Part shown: one piece after another, positions 1 to 6,577 of the stretch | Numbering within the stretch: the first letter of the stretch is position 1 | Layout: the number at the start of each line of letters is the position of its first letter | Source of the DNA: Myxococcales bacterium | Lineage (GTDB): Bacteria > Myxococcota > Polyangia > Fen-1088 | Direction: 5' to 3' | Assembly: GCA_003159055.1 (NCBI GenBank) | Contig: PMLH01000263.1 | Location: 1 to 11,061, forward strand | DNA: 11,061 nucleotides | Made by a program: the position numbers and the translations under genes | The notes under the pieces: model-generated | Told to the model about the DNA's origin: nothing | Seen by the model: only the letters and a program-made list of their open reading frames with translations | Databases searched by the model: none

Positions 1-39
1 GCTGTTCGAAGAGGGAACCGAGTGAAGGTCGAAGTTCAT
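1..39 (-). CDS. Possible start of an unidentified gene (partial)
   Basis: An ATG at 39 on the minus strand opens a frame that stays open to the window edge (13 codons, beginning MNFDLHSVPSSNS). It lies 30 nt after the stop of the acyl carrier protein gene in the same direction, so it could be the next gene of that operon. A GGGGCGG stretch lies about 14 nt upstream, which is far for a ribosome site. Thirteen codons are too few to identify a family; partners next to a lone carrier protein are often ketosynthases, acyl-CoA ligases or acyltransferases, but nothing here shows which. Confidence 0.3.
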   Translation of the reverse strand, partial: MNFDLHSVPSSNS

Positions 40-69
40 GACCGGCTCTGGCCGCCCCGGTCCGTGACG

Positions 70-336
70 CTAGCTGGCGGCACTTTGTAGCTGACGGATT
101 TGCTCTGCGATGGCGCGCACGGTGGTCAGCGACGGGTAGGTGTCCTCGTCGAACTTGACCTTGTACTCGCCCTGCAGAACCAGCACCACTGTCGTCAGAT
201 CCATGCTGTCGATGCCCAGCTCTTTCACCAGGTCCGTGGCCACGTCGAAGGTATCGGGCGTGACGTTTTCGAGCTTAAGCTCCTGAATCAGAATCTCAGC
301 GATGCGTCGTTCCATTCCAGTCTGCGTCTGCGACAT
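70..336 (-). CDS. Acyl carrier protein (phosphopantetheine-binding)
   Basis: An 88-residue carrier protein of normal family length (about 75-90). It carries the phosphopantetheine attachment motif GIDSMDL, with Ser44 as the predicted modified serine, followed by the acidic recognition-helix context and the usual four-helix pattern (helix I about 8-20, helix II 45-57, helix IV 71-84). It would carry acyl chains as thioesters for a fatty-acid, polyketide or related pathway in the cytoplasm. I chose ATG 336 (MSQTQTG); an in-frame ATG at 378 adds 14 residues atypical of the family and ATG 315 would trim seven. No strong Shine-Dalgarno is seen before any of these. A -10-like TATAAT lies about 140 nt upstream. 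It does not look like the housekeeping acpP, which usually has a DSLD motif and sits among fab genes; a specialised pathway is more likely, but the partner genes lie outside the window. Confidence 0.93.
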   Translation of the reverse strand: MSQTQTGMERRIAEILIQELKLENVTPDTFDVATDLVKELGIDSMDLTTVVLVLQGEYKVKFDEDTYPSLTTVRAIAEQIRQLQSAAS

Positions 337-471
337 CGTGTTTGAACCAACCTGAAAAACAGACTCGCCGTTTAACATGGGCTTTCACGGACAGTCAAGG
401 CATGCCAAGGCATGGAAATGCCTGTCGGGACTGGTTGGGCGAGAGGGGGGTGACGCGGTGGCACTCGCCCC

Positions 472-503
472 CCATTATAATGGAAGTCCTGGGACGGTTC
501 CCA
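472..503 (-). promoter_or_regulatory. Candidate promoter/operator upstream of the ACP gene
   Basis: In a GC-rich gap between the LysM gene and the ACP gene lies a perfect 12-bp palindrome, CCATTATAATGG (472-483), that contains TATAAT on both strands. Reading leftward, TATAAT is at 479-474. Around the -35 position there is an inverted repeat TGGGA/TCCCA (490-494 and 499-503); on the minus strand this reads TGGGAACCGTCCCA and includes a GGAAC-like -35. The remaining gap (337-471 and 504-558) shows no gene. The promoter call rests only on the AT-rich consensus hexamer and its position. Confidence 0.4.
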
Positions 504-558
504 AACCCTTCGCAAGCGCGGTACAGCGGGCGACCTCAACCGAGTGGGACAGGAGCCC

Positions 559-1212
559 TCAGCTCTCCTCACCTTGGTCGTGAAGCTGCAGAAGGAGGTC
601 GCGGGTCTGGTCGTCGAGCTCGCCGGTCGGGTCGAGCCCGTTCTCGGCTTGCAGGCGCGCCAGAGCGTATTGGATTCGTTCGGTCATCTCCCCGAGATCG
701 TTGGACTCTGGGCACGAGAAGCCGAGGTTCCGCAGCCGTGCGGCCAGTGCCATTCTTTCATCCAGCGGGTCGAGATGGCCCAGTTTCACCTCAAAGCTGA
801 AGCCATCCTCGGGAAAGTCGATGGACGCGACAGTGGCCGCTGCAGGGACGTCCTCTTTCACCAGCCCGTCGTCTTTGGTGGTCCCCTTCTTGTCGGTTTG
901 TCCCTCGACGCGCAGCACGTAGTTCTTCCCGCTGACAGGGTCGCCATCGGCATCTTGGACATAGACCTGCAGGGTGGCGCGCGGCTGCTTGACAAGAATC
1001 GTGTGTCTTTGGCCGGTGGCTAAGGTTCGCGCGAAAGGAATCGTTTCTGGAATGAATATCTTGTCGCCGGGCTGGATCACGTTTGGGTTCGGGCGCAGCT
1101 TGCGGTACTCGGCGTTTGCCTGGTGATCGTAGATGTCCTTGTAGTCGCCCAAGCCGAAGTCGGCGGCGATCTTGGTCAGGCAATCTCCAGGTTTGACGGT
1201 GTAGATGGGCAT
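559..1212 (-). CDS. LysM + Ig-like + peptidoglycan-binding-1 domain protein
   Basis: A 217-residue modular protein. Residues 3-55 form a LysM domain (YTVKPGDCLTKIAADFGL to NVIQPGDKIFIP). Residues about 79-143 form a beta-rich Ig/carboxypeptidase-regulatory-like module with the pattern 'V.D.DG.PVSGK.Y.L' and a central DDG turn. Residues 145-210 form a PG_binding_1 domain that opens with LGHLDPLDE and ends with NGLDPTGELDDQTRDLL. LysM and PG_binding_1 both bind peptidoglycan glycan or stem. No signal peptide precedes the LysM, so general-pathway export is not indicated. From memory, this order of modules is common in proteins encoded beside VgrG/PAAR genes of type VI secretion loci; that is family knowledge, not visible here. 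ATG 1212 was chosen because it overlaps the stop of the upstream gene (TGATG) and starts exactly at the LysM; the open frame further upstream reads as Arg/Pro-rich non-coding translation. Its binding targets are not determined. Confidence 0.93.
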   Translation of the reverse strand: MPIYTVKPGDCLTKIAADFGLGDYKDIYDHQANAEYRKLRPNPNVIQPGDKIFIPETIPFARTLATGQRHTILVKQPRATLQVYVQDADGDPVSGKNYVLRVEGQTDKKGTTKDDGLVKEDVPAAATVASIDFPEDGFSFEVKLGHLDPLDERMALAARLRNLGFSCPESNDLGEMTERIQYALARLQAENGLDPTGELDDQTRDLLLQLHDQGEES

Positions 1213-3305
1213 CAGCGTGGGTCCTGGTGGACGGGCGGGGGCGGACTGGCGACGGGGTGCCCAAAATAGTACCAGCCTCCTGGGGGCGGCTCCAGACAAC
1301 CTGCGTAGCAGGCGGCGAACGCCTGGGCGGCCAGACGCTGATACTCGGTCGGGGAAGAAAAATCGTACATACACGGCGCGGGCCTGCCGGTCCTGACCGC
1401 GAGGTCGAGTGCGGTCCACCGCACGATCGGAAGTGGCACATCGGTCGGCGCTGCGAGTCGGCGCACGGCGTTTGCCACCGACCAGGGCTTGCCGTCGAGG
1501 AGTCGGCCAGGGGCGGGCGGCGAATCATTCTGCGCCCCTGCGACAAGCTCGATGGCACGCCCGACCAGCGCCGGTTCCAGGCGGTTTTCCAGATTCTTCA
1601 TCCCCGCCAGTGCGGTCGAGGAGCCCAGATGGGCAAGTGCCCAGAGGGCATACTCGGTCGGCATCTCGGGGTTCGCCGCCAGGTCCAGCAAGAGCTCCGC
1701 GTCGCTCTCGTCGCCAGCAATCGCCAGTGCATCAATCAGCCACGTGCTTGCCGAGCCCGTGGCGACGCGAATGCGGACCTCGGACATGGCCTCCCGGTCG
1801 CCTTGGGTGACGCTCGCGAAGAGCAGGGCATGGAGCAGCGGCGAAGGAGGGCAAGCCAGAGCCTTCTCCAAGAGTCGACGGCTGCCATCTTGGATGCGAC
1901 ACCAGGCCAGCGCCGCGGCGGCTGCAAGCGCCACCGCCTCGTCGTCGAGCATTCGGACCAGCGCTTCCCCGTCGGGCAGATGATTCTCGAACAGCAACGG
2001 CAGACATCGTGCACGCAGAACCATGAGCGCTGGTCCACGCAGCGCAGCCCAAAGATCCGTCGTCGAGGCGTGAGAGGGATTCATGCGCAGGACATCGATG
2101 GCAATCCGGTGTTCCTCCGCCGGACCCGCGGAAATGTCCGCGACGCTCTTTGCGAGCGCAGGGCTTCCAGGGGCGAGCTGCCTGGCCTCGCCGAGCAACC
2201 ACCATGCGCCGATGCTCGAGACCTCGCTCTTGTCTTGCGAGGGCTTGGGGGTGTTTGCTTCGGCTTCCAGCAGGGTCGCGGCGGTCGCCTCTCGTTTCTT
2301 GATTCGTCTTTCTACCGCTTGCAGATTCGCGAAGGTCGAGTTTGGGTCATCCACGCAGCTGGCCCTCGCGACGTAGAGACGTTCGATGCGGACCAGTTGC
2401 AGCGCCAGCGTCGGCCCGATGGCATCGAGCGATACTGCAACGCGGGGCTTGGGCACCGGACCCGCTGGTGGATCGGGCGCGATGGCATGCACGGCAGAGG
2501 GCCGCACGGTCTGTGGCGAAGCCCAGCCCGCCGAGGGGAGGCCAGGGATTGGCGGCGGGGTAGGTGGCGTCGCCGTGGCCACCGGCACCACCCAGGACTG
2601 ACTCGGGAGGTTCCCGGTTCGTCGAGCGACGGCTGCGGCTGGTCGACCCAGCACCGGTGTGGATTGCACCGGAACGCTGCCCGTCGGCCGCGGAGCCGTC
2701 GCCGTCGGGGGAAGCGCCACGGCCGATGGGCTCGGCAGGTTGCCGGTTGGTCGTGGCGGTGTTACCGAGGATGCGCCAAAGAGCACCGTCGATTGTACCG
2801 GAGTCCTGCGGGCCGGCCGCGGGGCGGTGGGCGGCGGAGGAGGTACCGTGCTTGCAGGGATCGGTGAGTTGCCGGCTGGTCGCGCGTCCGTCGCTGTCGG
2901 GGGGAGCACCACGGTCGCAGGCAGTGGTAGGTTGTGGCTTGGTCGCAGGGCTGTCGCGGGCGGGCCGGTCGGCCTCGGAGCTGTCGCCGTCGGGGCGGCA
3001 CCCAGGAATTTGGCCAGATAGGAAAGTACCGAGGCAATTCCGTCGAGCACTTTTCGATCTGTTTCGCTGGCTATTCCGGCCTGGACGACCTCGAGACACG
3101 AACGCAGCTTGTCAGCGGCCTTCTCGACGGAAGCCCGCTGGCTGGGATCCTCGGTCGCCAGACGCAGCTCGTGCGACGCTTCGCGCAACTGCGTCTTGAC
3201 GAGCGGGGAGATGTCCTTGTTGTTCCGCAAAACCGCCAGGCTGCCAAACGCAGCTCGCAGCAGTAATGGGCCCGGTATGGCTTGGTCGGTACTCCCGGGG
3301 GGCAT
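1212..3305 (-). CDS. Large protein with proline-rich repeats and HEAT-like helical domain
   Basis: A protein of about 697 residues. Residues 15-100 are helical and charged. Residues 104-255 are a low-complexity Pro/Thr/Ala region built of imperfect 21-22-residue repeats. Residues 288-590 are alanine/leucine-rich and helical, with paired helices such as LVRMLDDEAVALAAAAALAWC and WLIDALAIAGDESDAELLLDLA, resembling HEAT-type repeats. The C-terminal 100 residues end in a proline-rich tail. The HEAT-like part recalls the TIGR02270-type proteins encoded near type VI secretion genes in myxobacteria, but I cannot confirm membership. No signal peptide. The protein is first in a two-gene unit, its TGA overlapping the LysM gene's ATG by one base, so the two products are probably made together. 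An in-frame TTG at 3314 is an alternative start, but a good -10 hexamer covers it, so I prefer ATG 3305. A scaffold or adaptor role is inference. Confidence 0.85.
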   Translation of the reverse strand: MPPGSTDQAIPGPLLLRAAFGSLAVLRNNKDISPLVKTQLREASHELRLATEDPSQRASVEKAADKLRSCLEVVQAGIASETDRKVLDGIASVLSYLAKFLGAAPTATAPRPTGPPATALRPSHNLPLPATVVLPPTATDARPAGNSPIPASTVPPPPPTAPRPARRTPVQSTVLFGASSVTPPRPTGNLPSPSAVALPPTATAPRPTGSVPVQSTPVLGRPAAAVARRTGNLPSQSWVVPVATATPPTPPPIPGLPSAGWASPQTVRPSAVHAIAPDPPAGPVPKPRVAVSLDAIGPTLALQLVRIERLYVARASCVDDPNSTFANLQAVERRIKKREATAATLLEAEANTPKPSQDKSEVSSIGAWWLLGEARQLAPGSPALAKSVADISAGPAEEHRIAIDVLRMNPSHASTTDLWAALRGPALMVLRARCLPLLFENHLPDGEALVRMLDDEAVALAAAAALAWCRIQDGSRRLLEKALACPPSPLLHALLFASVTQGDREAMSEVRIRVATGSASTWLIDALAIAGDESDAELLLDLAANPEMPTEYALWALAHLGSSTALAGMKNLENRLEPALVGRAIELVAGAQNDSPPAPGRLLDGKPWSVANAVRRLAAPTDVPLPIVRWTALDLAVRTGRPAPCMYDFSSPTEYQRLAAQAFAACYAGCLEPPPGGWYYFGHPVASPPPPVHQDPR
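2541..2996 (-). repeat. Imperfect tandem repeat encoding Pro/Thr/Ala-rich segment
   Basis: Inside the HEAT-like gene about six or seven degenerate units of roughly 63-66 bp encode a consensus close to PPTATAPRPTG-NLP-x-x-S-x-V-V-L. The APRPTG or ARPAG core recurs at a 21-32 residue period through most of the segment. The segment is likely unstructured and would act as a flexible spacer between the N-terminal helical region and the HEAT-like domain. The DNA copies are diverged, so this is an old or purifying repeat rather than a recent expansion. Confidence 0.7.
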
Positions 3306-3313
3306 CTCGCCCA

Positions 3314-3342
3314 AAGATAGTCGTGTCGACGGGACATGTCAT
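3314..3342 (-). promoter_or_regulatory. Candidate promoter for the leftward HEAT-like/LysM genes
   Basis: On the minus strand, ATGACA (3342-3337; five of six match to TTGACA) is followed by a 17-nt spacer and TATCTT (3319-3314; four of six match to TATAAT). The hexamer ends eight bases before ATG 3305, which would give a leaderless or nearly leaderless transcript and argues against the TTG start at 3314. Confidence 0.42.
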
Positions 3343-3378
3343 CTCCACTTTTCTGCCCGGCGAGTTGCACCGCCTCTG

Positions 3379-3407
3379 TTGACACGAGCGTCAGTTTTTC
3401 GCAGCAT
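3379..3407 (+). promoter_or_regulatory. Candidate promoter for the rightward peptidoglycan-binding operon
   Basis: A perfect TTGACA (3379-3384) is followed after 17 nt by the weak -10 candidate CAGCAT (3402-3407). A second -10-like element, TAACAT (3437-3442), lies eight bases before the GTG at 3451. The rightward and leftward promoters sit within about 100 bp, so the two transcription units could be co-regulated from this gap. Confidence 0.35.
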
Positions 3408-3450
3408 TCGTACCGTGATCCTGCGTTGGGGGGTTCTAACATTCTCGCTT

Positions 3451-4752
3451 GTGGGCACGGGCGGTGAGACCCTCGCCCTGGCTCGCTGCCAAGAAGCGGA
3501 ACGCTTGTGCCGAGAGGATGCCTACGAAGAGATCGCACCACGGGAAGCGATTGGGCTTGTCGACAGCATGGATCGGCGGTTGCTGTGGCCGCTGCGCGAG
3601 TTCGTGGCCAACGCGCACCTCACCAGCTTCTCGCTGAGCGAGATCGACGACCAGCAGTTGCTTGAGCTGGTCCGGAGAGGCATCCGTGCGCGTCGCGTGC
3701 TGGTCTTGCGCCCGGGCAGCGGGCGCCAAAGGGCGCCGGACGTGACCGCTGAGCGACGCAGGCTGATCCGCCAGATCGAGGCACAAACGCGTGGCCGTCT
3801 CGCATACGCTGGCCGGCAATACCGGCTCGTGGCTGACCGGGACATGGGAAGCGTCCCTGGTCGCCAGACCTACGAGGTGGTTTGCCGGGACGACGCCGTG
3901 CAGGTGCTCGCCGGTTTGGCCCAGCAATCTGCCGGCGACCTGCCCAACCTTCTGCTCCGGGCCAGCGAGACGTTGACGAGCGACTGGCGCCCACCCTTCC
4001 AACCGGATGGGCTCATCCTCCTGCGTCGGATTCCCGTCATGGCCGCCACCGACGCCGACGACGAGCCGGCCATCACGCCGTCGCAGCTGAAGCAGCTTCT
4101 CAAGAAGACGGATTGGATCGAAATCGAGGTGGTCTACGAGGACGGCAAGCCCTACACCGGGCACTATCGCCTCGAGCTTCCCGATGACAGTGTCGCCGAC
4201 GGTGCTCTCGATGCTGAGGGGTTCTACGGGAACTACGACATCACGCCGGGAACTTGCAAATTCTCGCTGGTCGCGGAAGCGGCTGCTTCGGCCGCCGCCG
4301 TATCCCCAACCGGGGCGGAGCCGGGCGCGTCTGTGCCCGCTGCGACGCCTTCTGATGCGACGCCGAGCAAGTTGCGTTTCAGGCTGCTGGACCTGCTTGG
4401 AGACCCGATCTCCGGAGCGGAGGTGACCGTGGCTGGGGCCACACGGACCAGCGATGGCGATGGCATGGTGGAGGTCGACGCGAGCCAAGGCGCGGGCAGC
4501 GTCCTTGCGACTCTGCCCGGTGGCGACGTGGCTCTGAACGTCGGTGGATTGAAGCCGGCGGACCTCGATGGCGATGCGGGATGGAGAACACGCCTATTCA
4601 ACATGGGGTTTCTCTGGGATCCCGCCGCCACGGAGGGCGACGATGAGATGATGATTGCACTTCAGGATTTCCAGGCGCAATACCAGATCGACGTGAGTGG
4701 CCAACTCGACGACGCGACCAAGGCCAAGCTGGTGGAAAGCTACGGGTGCTGA
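3451..4752 (+). CDS. Ig-like/peptidoglycan-binding multidomain protein
   Basis: A protein of about 433 residues, unnamed. The N-terminal 195 residues are helical and charged, with a basic LVRRGIRARRVLVLRPG stretch (about 70-87) and a block ending DWRPPFQPDGLILLRR (about 177-192). Residues 221-272 form an Ig-like module of the type WIEIEVVYEDGKPYTGHYRL ending in TPGTCKFSLV, a module I associate with VgrG-linked proteins. An Ala/Pro/Ser linker (274-305) leads to a second Ig-like module (307-361, LDLLGDPISGAEVTV) and a C-terminal PG_binding_1 domain (372-433; WRTRLFNMGFLW, then QYQIDVSGQLDDATKAKL). It is the first of three rightward genes, one base from the next. The start is uncertain: GTG 3451 is chosen, with GTG 3415 (12 residues longer, containing rare CTA and ACA codons) and ATG 3568 as alternatives; none has a clear ribosome site. 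With the GTG 3415 start the N-terminus would be more hydrophobic, so export cannot be fully excluded. Confidence 0.88.
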   Translation: MGTGGETLALARCQEAERLCREDAYEEIAPREAIGLVDSMDRRLLWPLREFVANAHLTSFSLSEIDDQQLLELVRRGIRARRVLVLRPGSGRQRAPDVTAERRRLIRQIEAQTRGRLAYAGRQYRLVADRDMGSVPGRQTYEVVCRDDAVQVLAGLAQQSAGDLPNLLLRASETLTSDWRPPFQPDGLILLRRIPVMAATDADDEPAITPSQLKQLLKKTDWIEIEVVYEDGKPYTGHYRLELPDDSVADGALDAEGFYGNYDITPGTCKFSLVAEAAASAAAVSPTGAEPGASVPAATPSDATPSKLRFRLLDLLGDPISGAEVTVAGATRTSDGDGMVEVDASQGAGSVLATLPGGDVALNVGGLKPADLDGDAGWRTRLFNMGFLWDPAATEGDDEMMIALQDFQAQYQIDVSGQLDDATKAKLVESYGC

Positions 4753-4753
4753 A

Positions 4754-6568
4754 ATGAGTGATGAGGAAACCGGAGCCCTGTGCATCGCTGCACAACATGC
4801 GCGGGTCCCCGACCGCACGGCGCTGAGTTTCGCGACTACCGACGGTACCAAATTCAACACCATCCGCGACCCGCTGATTCCCGTGGCCTGCTGGCGGCTG
4901 AACCATCCTGCATTCGCGTTCGACTCGTCGTTCGTTTCGCCCACCTTCCGCGGAGAGCTGGCAACCCTGAGTGGGGTCGTCTCTGCTAACTCGGCCTGCC
5001 CGGCCGCGCTCTTTGGACATTGCGATCCGGCAGGCAGCGACGATCTCAACAAGACCCTCGGCGACCGGCGGGCCATCGCGATCTACGCCCTGCTGACCCG
5101 ACAACCCGCGCTATGGGAGTACCTCTACAGCCATACGCAGGTTGGCGACACCTGGGACACGCGCATGGTTCAGTGCATGCTGTCCAATCTGCCCGATGGC
5201 AACGGCAACCCATACTACATGGGCAGCGTTGTCGGGCAGTGCGGTCCCCAAACGACCGATGCCGTGAAGCGCTTTCAGGGCGACAACGATCTTTCGGTTG
5301 ACGGCGACCCCGGCAGGAAGACCCGCGACAAGCTCTTCCTGGCCTACATGGACTGGCTGTGCACCCCAGACGGAGGGGCGCCCTTTAGCATGCAGGCGTC
5401 CGATTTTCTCGGCGGGGACGGCGCACAGCTGGGTGATCTACCCAAGATGTCGCTGCAAAGCTGCGGCAAGTTCAACCCCATCGTTCTGCTCGCCAGCGAG
5501 GAGATGAATGGTTCCGACCGCGCCACTCGCAACGCCGACGATGCTCCCAACCGCCGCGTCCTGATGTTCTTCTTCGCCAAGGGCACTACGGTGGGCGCGA
5601 GCGTGTGGCCTTGCCCCAAGGTCAAGGAATCGAATGCCGCCTGCACGGCAGCGTTTTGGCCAGACGGCGACGCGCGGAGGAAGAACGGGAGCGAGCTGCG
5701 CGAGTACAAGACAACCCGCGACACGATGGCATGCCGGTTCTACGATCGGTTCGCGAGGAGATCGCCGTGCGAAGGGAGCCCAGCCCCAACGACCCTCGTC
5801 CTTTGGTTTCTCGATGAGCTGAGAAAGCCAATGCCGGTCGGGACGCCGTATCGGGCTAGCGTAGGAGGCCGGACCCACGAGGGAACCCTTCCGCAGCCTG
5901 GGTTCGTGGTTATCCCGGACGTGCCCGTCGGAGCAACAATTCAGGCTAGCTGGGCGGACTTCAAAGATCCGAAGTTCGTGGCCCCGGTCCCAGGGACACG
6001 CGACAAAAGCGCCGGCTTGTTGCTAGCAGCGTTTCCTTCTGACCCTACAACGGCACCTCCTCAACCGCCACCAGCCAAGGACCGTTCATCAATCTATGTG
6101 CCAGTGTCGCGAGCGCAGATGAAGGTGGAAGCCGAGGCACTGATCGACCCGGCCACGGTCGAAGCGATCAGCCCGTCGTGGCATCAGGACGGGCTCGACT
6201 TTGTGGACGATGCCTCCGATGGGCATTTCCTTGCGCGCAAGCTGGTGGGCCTCCATGCGACGCTTCATCCGGGGGGGCCTTCCAACACCTGGGACACCCG
6301 CCTGTTTTTCGTGCATCCGCTCGACGTGCGATACTTTCCGGTGGTCGAAATTCCAGCGGCCGCGCCGGCGCAAACCTATTTCTATTCGTCCGAAGCCACA
6401 GTGGTTTCTGTTGCCAGCCAATCCCCAGAGACGATGAACCAGATGCTGCGCAATCTGCAATTTGCCGACCTCGAAGAATTCAAGAGTGAGATTGGCGAAA
6501 GCGACGACGCAACGGCCATGCAGGCCTTACGAGATCTTCACGCGAATCCCGGCCAAGGCCGGGGATGA
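4754..6568 (+). CDS. OmpA-like/peptidoglycan-binding multidomain protein
   Basis: A 604-residue mosaic. Residues about 50-117 are OmpA-C-like: a beta strand FAFDSSFV, then GHCDPAGSDDLNKTLGDRRA, matching the family's GHTD..G....N..LS..RA signature that binds diaminopimelate of peptidoglycan. Residues 131-200 are a PG_binding_1 domain (GPQTTDAVKRFQGDNDLSVDG). Residues 242-341 match a Cys-rich block I recognise from OmpA-PGBD proteins of type VI loci (NRRVLMFFFAKGT, then WPCPK, and CRFYDRF at 327-333 before SPCEG). Residues 346-406 form an Ig-like module (LDELRKPMPVGTPYR), followed by a Pro-rich linker (about 425-445) and an unrecognised 155-residue C-terminal domain. No signal peptide or lipobox, unlike outer-membrane OmpA proteins. 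It starts one base after the preceding stop, so translation is likely coupled. Role as peptidoglycan anchor or carrier for a toxin is inferred from modules. Confidence 0.9.
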   Translation: MSDEETGALCIAAQHARVPDRTALSFATTDGTKFNTIRDPLIPVACWRLNHPAFAFDSSFVSPTFRGELATLSGVVSANSACPAALFGHCDPAGSDDLNKTLGDRRAIAIYALLTRQPALWEYLYSHTQVGDTWDTRMVQCMLSNLPDGNGNPYYMGSVVGQCGPQTTDAVKRFQGDNDLSVDGDPGRKTRDKLFLAYMDWLCTPDGGAPFSMQASDFLGGDGAQLGDLPKMSLQSCGKFNPIVLLASEEMNGSDRATRNADDAPNRRVLMFFFAKGTTVGASVWPCPKVKESNAACTAAFWPDGDARRKNGSELREYKTTRDTMACRFYDRFARRSPCEGSPAPTTLVLWFLDELRKPMPVGTPYRASVGGRTHEGTLPQPGFVVIPDVPVGATIQASWADFKDPKFVAPVPGTRDKSAGLLLAAFPSDPTTAPPQPPPAKDRSSIYVPVSRAQMKVEAEALIDPATVEAISPSWHQDGLDFVDDASDGHFLARKLVGLHATLHPGGPSNTWDTRLFFVHPLDVRYFPVVEIPAAAPAQTYFYSSEATVVSVASQSPETMNQMLRNLQFADLEEFKSEIGESDDATAMQALRDLHANPGQGRG

Positions 6569-6577
6569 GAGCAATTC

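Noticed and set aside
551..569. AGGAG/CTCCT stem at the LysM gene's stop codon as a terminator
   Set aside because: The stem is only 5 bp and no T-run follows on the minus strand.
342..800. Plus-strand frames in the gap between the ACP and LysM genes
   Set aside because: Composition is unlike the neighbouring genes, there is no start context, and they run into the antisense of the LysM gene.
1227..2867. Long plus-strand open frame (546 codons) opposite the HEAT-like gene
   Set aside because: It is the antisense of a well-supported gene, its product is Arg/Gly-rich without domains, and long antisense frames are expected in such GC-rich DNA.
3436..4488. Minus-strand open frame of 350 codons opposite the Ig/peptidoglycan-binding gene
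   Set aside because: The plus-strand frame has recognisable domains; the antisense product is Arg/Ala-rich and has none.
5148..6297. Identical 13-mer ACACCTGGGACAC in frame at 5148-5160 and 6285-6297, giving TWDTR twice in the OmpA-like mosaic
   Set aside because: The flanking protein sequences differ, so a duplicated domain is not supported; chance or shared codon use suffices.
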